64,000 nt of DNA, taken from Paramicrobacterium fandaimingii (GTDB lineage Bacteria > Actinomycetota > Actinomycetes > Actinomycetales > Microbacteriaceae). Positions 57,887 to 64,000 of this stretch are shown here, one piece after another. How positions within the stretch are numbered: the first letter of the stretch is position 1; every line of letters starts with the position of its first letter. The DNA lies in NCBI RefSeq assembly GCF_011751745.2, contig NZ_CP061170.1:2170001-2234000 (forward strand). Direction: 5' to 3'. The position numbers and the translations under genes are program-made. The notes beneath the pieces were generated by a model. That model saw only the letters and a program-made list of their open reading frames with translations. It did not search any database and was not told where the DNA came from.

Positions 57887-57895
57887 TTATCCACA
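57887..57895 (+). promoter_or_regulatory. Perfect DnaA-box match (TTATCCACA)
   Basis: Exact DnaA-box consensus in the 209-nt region between the divergent conserved hypothetical gene and the Rv3235-like gene, about 1 kb from the copy at 56894. Confidence 0.4.
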
Positions 57896-57956
57896 GATTG
57901 CAAAAATTGCTTTACAAGATCACGCGCTACCTGGTTGAGTGTCTAACCATGAGTCC

Positions 57957-57976
57957 TGACCCCCACGAGGGGGTCA
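57957..57976 (+). other. Perfect hairpin in the intergenic leader of the Rv3235-like gene
   Basis: TGACCCCC and GGGGGTCA form an 8-bp perfect stem around the loop ACGA. It lies 80 nt before the ATG at 58056 and 110 nt from the divergent gene's start. No T tract follows, so an RNA structure or a protein-binding palindrome are both possible. Confidence 0.5.
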
Positions 57977-58055
57977 CTCAGCAGTGGGTTCATCATGGAC
58001 CCGCGATGGCAAAGCGGCCCAGCCAGGGCCGTTCCACGGCCTGGGCGGAGCAAAG

Positions 58056-58520
58056 ATGAGTGAAGGCAATGTCGCACGATCCGACGAGCATTCCCCCGCG
58101 CCGCCCGCCCGTCCTGCCCGTTGCGGCACCGCCGATCCCGACAGCGAGTTCACATTTCTCCGAACGAACGCGACAGATCTGCCCGACCCAGAACCGCTTC
58201 TCGTCAATCTCACACGCAGCGTGATCGAGGTGATTGCGGGAGCACGCAACCTTGAGCAGCTTTCCCGCTGGATCAGCGAAGATGTGTACAAGACGCTCGT
58301 CAAGCAGACCGTCATCACCGCGCGGGCCCGAACGTTGAAGGGTCAGAACGCCGTGCGGCCGGTCGTGCACGTCGGAAAGGTGCATGTCCAAGCCCCCGTC
58401 GACGACGTGTGTGAAGCCGTGATCATGGTGCAGGTCGGGCGCACACGTGCCCGAGCCGTTGCGATTCGGCTCGAGGGCATCGACCATCGCTGGCGTGCGA
58501 CGTCGATCGGCGTCCTTTAG
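58056..58520 (+). CDS. Rv3235-like family protein
   Basis: A 154-residue protein resembling the Rv3235 family found beside secA in many actinobacteria. A disordered Pro/Ala-rich N-terminus is followed by a helical stretch (LLVNLTRSVIEVIAGARNLEQLSRWISEDVY, in parts: EVIAGARNLEQLSRWIS) and a beta-rich SnoaL-like/cystatin-like C-terminus with VGKVHVQAPVDDVCEAVIMVQVG (in parts: VHVQAPVDDVCEAV) and RAVAIRLEGIDHRWRAT. The function is unknown. ATG 58056 has GGAG 6 nt upstream; a GTG at 57984 lacks a binding site. It is convergent with secA, 6 nt apart. Confidence 0.8.
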   Translation: MSEGNVARSDEHSPAPPARPARCGTADPDSEFTFLRTNATDLPDPEPLLVNLTRSVIEVIAGARNLEQLSRWISEDVYKTLVKQTVITARARTLKGQNAVRPVVHVGKVHVQAPVDDVCEAVIMVQVGRTRARAVAIRLEGIDHRWRATSIGVL

Positions 58521-58526
58521 CTGAGG

Positions 58527-61379
58527 CTACTTCTTCTTCTGCTGTGAACGTCGCTGCGCACGGTTGGCCGGCGCCGGCTTCGCATCATCGGATGCTGTCT
58601 GACCGAATGCACCGCGCTGAGCAGGCTTCTTCTTCTGAGGTGCGGCCGCCGGTCGCGCCTGGCGGGCAGGGCTTCCCTTCGCTGCACCGTTTGTCGATCC
58701 TTGAGCCACGCGTTGGGCCTTGCCTGTTGCGCCCTTTTCGATCTGCCCGCGCTGATTGCGAACCTCGACGTCGCCTTCTTCGTTTGCTGCCGAATAGCTG
58801 AGCTTCTCCGTCTCGCCATCGGGGCGCGCAAGCCCCTTTGCAACGATTACGGGGCTGACCTCGCCCTCCGCATCGTCTGGTCGCGTCACCTCGACCTCGA
58901 GGTTGAACAGGTACCCGACGGACTCCTCTCGAATCTGTCCCATCATCTGCTGGAACAGGGAGAAGCCTTCACGCTGGTACTCGACAAGGGGATCACGCTG
59001 GGCCATCGCCCGCAGACCGATGCCGTCCTTCAGGTAGTCCATCTCGTAGAGATGGTCTCTCCACCGGCGATCGATGACCTGCAGCACAACGCGACGCTCA
59101 AGTTCACGCATGGCATCGGAGCCGAGCAGCTCCTCACGATGCTCGTAGGCGAGCTTGGCGTCTGACAAGATCTCGCGCTGCACGAATGCTCGATTGACGC
59201 GTCCCTTCGAACCCGCTTCCTGAACAACCTCATCGACAGTGAGAGCGATCGGATACAGAGTCTTGAGCTCAACCCACAAAGCGTCAAAGTCCCAATCGTC
59301 TCCATTGCCTTCGCCGACGTGCTCATCGAGCACCTCGGTGACAACGTCCTCGAGGAACACCCGGACGCGCTCTTGGAGGTCGTCGCCTTCGAGAATCTGT
59401 CGTCGGTCGGTGTACACCGTCTCGCGCTGGCGGTTGAGCACGTCGTCGTACTTCAGAACGTTCTTGCGGATCTCCGCGTTGCGTGACTCCACCTGGGACT
59501 GCGCCGATCGAATTGCCCTGCTGACGACCTTCGACTCGATGGCGACGTCGTCAGGCACGCCTCGTGACATCAGACTCTCTGCGGCGCCGGAGTTGAACAG
59601 GCGCATCAGATCGTCTTGCAACGAGAGGTAGAAGCGGCTCTCGCCCGGGTCGCCCTGACGGCCGGACCGGCCGCGAAGCTGGTTGTCGATGCGGCGAGAT
59701 TCGTGACGTTCGGTGCCCAGAACGTAGAGCCCTCCGGCCTCGATAACTTTGTCGGCTTCTGTCTGCACCCCGGCTTTCACCTCGTCGTAGACTTCGTCCC
59801 ACTTCTCTTCATACTCGTCGGGAGTCTCGGTCGTCGAGAGCCCCAACTCGCTCATCTTCTGAACGGCGAGGAACTCGGCGTTGCCGCCGAGCATGACGTC
59901 GGTGCCGCGTCCGGCCATATTCGTTGCGACGGTAACCGCGCCGAGGCGGCCCGCCTGAGCGACGATGGATGCCTCACGGGCGTGGTTCTTCGCATTGAGC
60001 ACCTCGTGTCTGATGCCCTTCTTCGCGAGGAGACGCGAGAGGTACTCGCTCTTCTCCACGCTCGTCGTACCGATGAGCACCGGCTGACCTGCGTCGTTTC
60101 GCTCAGAGATATCGTCGACGACGTGGGCGAACTTCGCCTCTTCTGTCTTGTATACAAGGTCGGATCGATCCATGCGCTGCATCGGTTTGTTCGTTGGGAT
60201 CGTCACGACACCGAGTTTGTACGTCGACATAAACTCGGCGGCCTCTGTTTCGGCCGTACCGGTCATTCCCGCCATCTTGTCGTACATGCGGAAGTAGTTC
60301 TGCAGTGTGACCGTCGCAAGCGTCTGGTTCTCGGCCTTGACTGTGACGCCTTCCTTCGCCTCGATCGCCTGGTGAACACCTTCGTTATAGCGCCGTCCGA
60401 CGAGGATGCGCCCGGTGTGCTCATCGACGATCATGACCTCGCCGTTCATGACGACGTAGTCCTTGTCTTTCTTGAACAGCGCCGACGCCTTGATGGCGTT
60501 GTTGAGAAAGGAAATGAGCGGGGTATTCGCCGATTCGTAAAGATTGTCGATCCCGAGGTGGTCTTCCACCTTCTCGATTCCGGGCTCGAGCACGCCGACT
60601 GTGCGCTTCTTCTCATCGACCTCGTAGTCTTCGCCAGCCACAAGGCCCTGCGCGATTCGCGCAAACTCGGTGAACCATCTGTTCGCCTCGCCTGACGACG
60701 GGCCAGAGATGATCAGAGGGGTCCGCGCCTCGTCAATGAGGATGGAGTCGACCTCGTCGATGATGACGAAATAGTGGTCACGCTGAACCATTCCGTCCTT
60801 CTGCCACGCCATGTTGTCGCGCAGGTAATCGAACCCGAACTCATTGTTCGTTCCGTAGGTGATGTCTGCTTGATATTGCTTGCGCCGCACGTCCGGTGTC
60901 TGGCCGGAGACGACAACACCCGTTGTCATTCCGAGCGCACGGAACACACGCCCCATCAGCTCGGACTGATAGCTCGCAAGATAGTCGTTGACGGTGATGA
61001 CGTGCACGCCTTTGCCAGTGATGGCGTTGAGGTACGCGGGGAGCGTCGCGACGAGGGTCTTACCTTCCCCGGTCTTCATCTCGGCGATGTTGCCGAGATG
61101 AAGCGCCGCCCCACCCATGAGCTGAACGTCGAAGGGCCGCATGCCCAGCGTGCGCTTTGCCGCTTCTCTGACCGCGGCAAAAGCCTCGGGCAGCAGATGG
61201 TCGAGCTTCTCACCCTTCTCATAGCGCTCGCGAAGCTCCGCTGTCTCGTTCTTGAGATCCTCATCGCTGAGTTCGGCGAAGTCGTCTTCAAGTGCGTTGA
61301 CGGCCTTCGCGTAGTTCTTCAGGCGTTTGAGGGTTCGTCCTTCGCCGACGCGAAGGGCTTTTTCCAATACTGAGGCCAC
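58527..61379 (-). CDS. secA: Protein translocase ATPase SecA
   Basis: A 950-residue motor of the Sec secretion pathway. Walker A is [15 protein letters not shown]; the DEAD-motor II region is [35 protein letters not shown] and the helical scaffold [26 protein letters not shown] (in parts: [10 protein letters not shown]) follow. The C-terminal tail is Ala/Lys/Gln-rich, ends in KKK and lacks the Cys-rich zinc domain, as in other actinobacterial SecA1. The GTG start has GGAG 7 nt upstream. Confidence 0.97.
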   Translation of the reverse strand: MASVLEKALRVGEGRTLKRLKNYAKAVNALEDDFAELSDEDLKNETAELRERYEKGEKLDHLLPEAFAAVREAAKRTLGMRPFDVQLMGGAALHLGNIAEMKTGEGKTLVATLPAYLNAITGKGVHVITVNDYLASYQSELMGRVFRALGMTTGVVVSGQTPDVRRKQYQADITYGTNNEFGFDYLRDNMAWQKDGMVQRDHYFVIIDEVDSILIDEARTPLIISGPSSGEANRWFTEFARIAQGLVAGEDYEVDEKKRTVGVLEPGIEKVEDHLGIDNLYESANTPLISFLNNAIKASALFKKDKDYVVMNGEVMIVDEHTGRILVGRRYNEGVHQAIEAKEGVTVKAENQTLATVTLQNYFRMYDKMAGMTGTAETEAAEFMSTYKLGVVTIPTNKPMQRMDRSDLVYKTEEAKFAHVVDDISERNDAGQPVLIGTTSVEKSEYLSRLLAKKGIRHEVLNAKNHAREASIVAQAGRLGAVTVATNMAGRGTDVMLGGNAEFLAVQKMSELGLSTTETPDEYEEKWDEVYDEVKAGVQTEADKVIEAGGLYVLGTERHESRRIDNQLRGRSGRQGDPGESRFYLSLQDDLMRLFNSGAAESLMSRGVPDDVAIESKVVSRAIRSAQSQVESRNAEIRKNVLKYDDVLNRQRETVYTDRRQILEGDDLQERVRVFLEDVVTEVLDEHVGEGNGDDWDFDALWVELKTLYPIALTVDEVVQEAGSKGRVNRAFVQREILSDAKLAYEHREELLGSDAMRELERRVVLQVIDRRWRDHLYEMDYLKDGIGLRAMAQRDPLVEYQREGFSLFQQMMGQIREESVGYLFNLEVEVTRPDDAEGEVSPVIVAKGLARPDGETEKLSYSAANEEGDVEVRNQRGQIEKGATGKAQRVAQGSTNGAAKGSPARQARPAAAPQKKKPAQRGAFGQTASDDAKPAPANRAQRRSQQKKK

Positions 61380-61457
61380 GAATGCACTCCACTTAGTTCA
61401 CGGCGCTCGAGGCGCCAGGTCCCGTCTCGTTCGATCGGGCCGGGGTCGATCGTACCT

Positions 61458-61463
61458 ATATTA
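61458..61463 (-). promoter_or_regulatory. Candidate -10 of secA
   Basis: TAATAT on the minus strand, about 80 nt before the secA GTG at 61379. No clear -35. It lies just past the hpf terminator, where a secA promoter would be expected. Confidence 0.4.
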
Positions 61464-61491
61464 GCGACCCACCGCTTGGCGCGGGCTGAAG

Positions 61492-61538
61492 AAAGGCGGC
61501 CGGGCGCGCCCGGATACGGGCATCGCCAGGCCGCCTTT
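61492..61538 (-). terminator. Terminator after hpf
   Basis: A 10-bp perfect outer stem, AAAGGCGGCC with GGCCGCCTTT, encloses a 27-nt loop that itself contains a GGGCGCGCCC palindrome. On the minus strand it begins 7 nt after the hpf stop and ends in TTTCTTC. Confidence 0.75.
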
Positions 61539-61544
61539 GGGCTC

Positions 61545-62201
61545 TTAGGCCCTGCTTGCTTCAGCCTCGGCTTCCTCCGAGAGCTCGATCACACCGTAAT
61601 CCCAGCCCTTGCGCCGGTACACGACGCTCGGGCGATCAGTGCGCGCGTCAATGAAAAGGAAGAAGTCGTGCCCGACCAGCTCCATGCGATCCACCGCGTC
61701 GTCGACGGTCATCCATTCTGCGGGGAATGTCTTCTGCCTGATGACGACAGGTGAGTACTGCTCCTCGCTTTCAACATCGTCAACCGGCGACTCACCGGCG
61801 CTGACGCGCTCGATGACATCTGCGGGCGCCGGTTGCAGCCCGACAACGGCGAACTCGCTCGTGGCCGCGGCGTGAAGTGATGTGCGCTTCTTGCCTCGAC
61901 GTGCCTGCCTGCGCTCCTTTGCCCGGCGTATGCGCTCGAGCATCTTGTCGATCGCAATGTCGAACGCGCTGTATTTGTCACCGCCCGTCGCCTCTGCCCT
62001 CACAAGGGGCCCCGGCCCGATGAGCGTCAACTCGACGCGATCATCGCCGTTCTTTCCACTTTTGTCGTTGTGGCGGCTCACTTTGACCTCGAACGCGATC
62101 ATGCGATCCGTGATGTGGGTGATTTTCTCTGATTTCTCTTCCACATAATCACGAAAGCGATCGGTGACTCCCAGGCCAATTCCGACGATGTTAATTTCCA
62201 C
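61545..62201 (-). CDS. hpf: Ribosome hibernation-promoting factor, long form
   Basis: A 218-residue long HPF that dimerises 70S ribosomes during stasis. The N-terminal S30AE domain reads EINIVGIGLGVTDRFRDYVEEKSEKIT (in parts: NIVGIGLGVTDRFRDYV) through AFDIAIDKMLERIRRAKERR; an acidic/disordered linker follows, then the C-terminal dimerisation domain YSPVVIRQKTFPAEWMTVDDAVDRMELVGHDFFLF (in parts: VIRQKTF, AVDRMELVGHDFFLFID). GTG 62201 is clearly the start, with GGAGGT 4-9 nt upstream; the frame is open far upstream toward comF. Confidence 0.95.
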   Translation of the reverse strand: MEINIVGIGLGVTDRFRDYVEEKSEKITHITDRMIAFEVKVSRHNDKSGKNGDDRVELTLIGPGPLVRAEATGGDKYSAFDIAIDKMLERIRRAKERRQARRGKKRTSLHAAATSEFAVVGLQPAPADVIERVSAGESPVDDVESEEQYSPVVIRQKTFPAEWMTVDDAVDRMELVGHDFFLFIDARTDRPSVVYRRKGWDYGVIELSEEAEAEASRA

Positions 62202-62263
62202 GGCGACCTCCGGATCCGGCGCGAGGTCGCCTGGTTTTCCGGGCGATCCTTTCACGCCTTTTC

Positions 62264-63004
62264 CTACACCGTAGCCCCAGTCCCCGACCTTGTCACGCTC
62301 TGATCTCGACCGGGCGTGGCGAGACGCAGCGGCGTCGACGCAACAGTCGCACACGCAACGATCTCGCCGCCGCTCAGCCTCAGCGCGCGGACGCACTCCG
62401 AGAGCGTCGCCCCGCTCGTCACAACATCATCGACGACGATAAATCGTCGGCCCCTCACGTTCTTCGACCTGATGGCGCCCGCAAGATTCTCGGTTCGCTG
62501 TGCACGTCCGAGCCCGATCTGGTCGCGCGGTCGTCGTCGCCACGCGAGCACCCGTGAGCGCCCGAAACCGGCTCTCCGCACCATCAGATCGACGGGTACG
62601 AACCCACGACGTTGCCGAGACCGCAGCGACGCAGGCACCGTCGCGAGCTCAATTCCCCGGCCCTCAGCATCGGCAAGCGCCGCCGTGATGGCAGCGTGCA
62701 ATGCGATTCCCAGCGCCGACGCTGCATCGACACGACCGTCGCGTTTGACAGCGAGCAGCATGCGCTTCACGCGGCCCGAATAGTGAGCAGCGCTGTAGAC
62801 GGGAACGCCGTCGAGCGTGCGCGTCAGGATGCTGTTGCACAGAGCGTCCCGGCACGTTGCGCACACGCTGGCGTCATTTTCGCCGCATCCGGCACAGACG
62901 ACAGGGACGAGAAATGCAACGATCTCACGAATGACGCGCCGTCCGAGTGCGAGACAGTGGTGCGCGAGCGAAGGCCCCCACGCTCGGCCACGGTGACGTG
63001 TCAT
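62264..63004 (-). CDS. comF: ComF family phosphoribosyltransferase-like protein
   Basis: A 246-residue ComF protein, associated with DNA uptake in competent bacteria but widespread in actinobacteria that are not naturally competent. N-terminal zinc cysteines CAGCGEND and CATCRDALC are followed by YSGRVKRMLLAVKRDGR, PASLRSRQRRGFVPVDLMVRR (in parts) and the PRPP-binding motif FIVVDDVVTSGATLSE. The start at 63004 is not well marked (no ribosome binding site and no -10), so translation may begin slightly further in. It follows lpqB by 88 nt and is probably in the lpqB-comF unit. Confidence 0.88.
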   Translation of the reverse strand: MTRHRGRAWGPSLAHHCLALGRRVIREIVAFLVPVVCAGCGENDASVCATCRDALCNSILTRTLDGVPVYSAAHYSGRVKRMLLAVKRDGRVDAASALGIALHAAITAALADAEGRGIELATVPASLRSRQRRGFVPVDLMVRRAGFGRSRVLAWRRRPRDQIGLGRAQRTENLAGAIRSKNVRGRRFIVVDDVVTSGATLSECVRALRLSGGEIVACATVASTPLRLATPGRDQSVTRSGTGATV

Positions 63005-63092
63005 CGCTCAAGCCTTGCCGTGGCGCTGCTCATCAGCAACCGTCCAGAGCAAAATGGGGAGAGCCGCCGCACGCGCACCGCCTGTGGACGCG

Positions 63093-64000
63093 TCAGTTCG
63101 CTGGCGTGCCGATCTGCGTTGCAATGAAGGCAACTCCCTCGCGAGACACCTGCCATCCGGTTCCGCGGCGGGCGAAAAGCTCATGGTTGCTTGTGACAGC
63201 CCTGAGCGCCTCCTCGCCGTTGCTGCCGACGAGTTCCACGGCATCCTCAACCGGTCCGATGTTCGTCGATGGCCCGCCCAACTCAATCAGCTGAACCACG
63301 TCGGTTGCGTCGCTCGTGAGCACCGCGACTGTCTGGTCGTCGACCCATGTTGCCGACATCGGAGTGCCCGATGCAACGGGGAAGCGCACGGTCTCGCTGA
63401 TTGATGTCGGCACGCCTGCCGTTCCTCTGCGCACTCCGGCGAGAAGAAGCTGCGGCGAATCGCCGGAGTCGATGAGTGCGACGATTCGCGTGCCATCACG
63501 GGACAGCTCGAGCGAGGCGATGGTCGACGCCTCCGGCCAGGGTGTCTGCACATCGTATGCCGCGCCCGACTGATCGTGCACCTGCATCTTTCCGGGCTGA
63601 CCAGCGGGAACGCTCCAGACGAACCCGGAATCGTCGAGTGTCGGTGCGATCAGGTCGTCACGACTGTCGACGAGCACGGGGTCCTTCTCCGATGTCACGG
63701 AGTACACGCCGTCTTCTGTGCGAACAGCGATCTGCGTGTTCTCACTGTTGATGATCGCCGCCGTTGCGTTCATCGCTTCGACGGTGGTCGAGATTCCGGA
63801 AATCGTCTCGATGCCCTTGCCCGACGCATACCCGAACCCGTCATCGGTCATGATGAGAGGCCGTGAGTCGACGCGAGGTTCACGCACGGTCAGCGATGGA
63901 ATGTCCATCGGCTGCCCGTCGAAGAGAACCGTGACGATGCCGGCGCCGGCAACGTTCTCCAGGCTCGCCACGAGCTGCGCTTTCATTCGCTTTCGGGCGG
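63093..64000 (-). CDS. lpqB: Lipoprotein LpqB family, C-terminal part (cut by window edge)
   Basis: The last ~300 residues of a protein whose frame is open at base 64000. It shows repeated beta-propeller-like stretches (GFGYASGKGIETISG, IAVRTEDGVYSV, TIASLELSRDGTRIVALID, MSATWVDDQTVAVLTS) and SREGVAFIATQIGTPAN at the end, as in the C-terminal domain of LpqB. LpqB is an extracytoplasmic lipoprotein that modulates the MtrAB two-component system. The N-terminal lipobox and GerMN domain must lie beyond the edge, and mtrAB is expected upstream of them. The order lpqB-comF-hpf-secA supports the call. Confidence 0.88.
   Translation of the reverse strand, partial: ARKRMKAQLVASLENVAGAGIVTVLFDGQPMDIPSLTVREPRVDSRPLIMTDDGFGYASGKGIETISGISTTVEAMNATAAIINSENTQIAVRTEDGVYSVTSEKDPVLVDSRDDLIAPTLDDSGFVWSVPAGQPGKMQVHDQSGAAYDVQTPWPEASTIASLELSRDGTRIVALIDSGDSPQLLLAGVRRGTAGVPTSISETVRFPVASGTPMSATWVDDQTVAVLTSDATDVVQLIELGGPSTNIGPVEDAVELVGSNGEEALRAVTSNHELFARRGTGWQVSREGVAFIATQIGTPAN

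Noticed and set aside
1..64000. CRISPR arrays, insertion sequences, prophage or integrative elements
   Set aside because: No regularly spaced repeats, terminal inverted repeats, transposase or integrase genes were found. The only mobile-like candidate is the single DUF222/HNH gene.

Overview
The window is a GC-rich chromosomal segment of an actinobacterium, most likely a member of the Microbacteriaceae. The evidence is lineage-specific genes (whiB1, a sigR/rsrA pair, the hybrid 2-oxoglutarate dehydrogenase Kgd/OdhA, guaB1, a Rv3235-like gene, a DUF3097 gene), the conserved order lpqB - comF - hpf - secA, and many GTG starts and 4-nt ATGA/GTGA overlaps. There is one tRNA, no rRNA, no CRISPR array and no insertion sequence. 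The only possible selfish gene is one DUF222/HNH endonuclease gene. No stretch longer than about 200 nt lacks a gene.

Layout. 1-5.6 kb: argS (cut by the window edge), a lipoprotein, a transglutaminase-like protein, tRNA-Arg(CCG), an M23 peptidase, a DUF3097 protein and a class-I glutamine amidotransferase. 5.7-10.9 kb: pspA, an arginase-fold protein, a flavoprotein oxidoreductase, a small HExxH protein and the HNH gene. 10.9-17.9 kb: an iron/siderophore region of two tandem units, each with an IdeR/DtxR-like box lying over its -10 element. 17.9-25.2 kb: an alpha/beta hydrolase joined to a five-gene peptide-type ABC importer, then a convergent amidase. 25.2-32.2 kb: housekeeping and accessory enzymes (GNAT, ung, S51 peptidase, phosphoribosyltransferase, SDR, phosphotransferase) and metY/metX. 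32.3-35.4 kb: a histidine kinase, a membrane partner and a response regulator. 35.5-41.5 kb: thiamine-binding protein, GT87-like protein, nnrD, an old-yellow-enzyme homologue and two CNNM/CorC transporters. 41.5-53.4 kb: guaB1, kgd, a Na+/H+ antiporter, rsrA/sigR, aroA, rsgA, a peroxiredoxin and whiB1. 53.4-64 kb: pdtaS, an isolated CpaE/CpaB-like pair, a helix-turn-helix protein, a Rv3235-like protein, secA, hpf, comF and lpqB (cut by the edge).

Two themes stand out. First, about twenty genes carry a TANNNT-type -10 hexamer exactly 6-8 nt upstream of the start codon with no Shine-Dalgarno sequence. This points to widespread leaderless transcription and was used here to choose starts. Second, the most novel-looking element is a 24-codon leader ORF (41432-41506, minus strand) ahead of the first CNNM/CorC-type transporter. 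It begins M-D-D-P-P-P, runs through a perfect hairpin that hides the transporter's ribosome binding site, and ends inside the transporter's start region. This resembles, by analogy only, the acidic/proline Mg2+-sensing MgtL leader of enterobacteria and could be an undescribed Mg2+-responsive translational switch.
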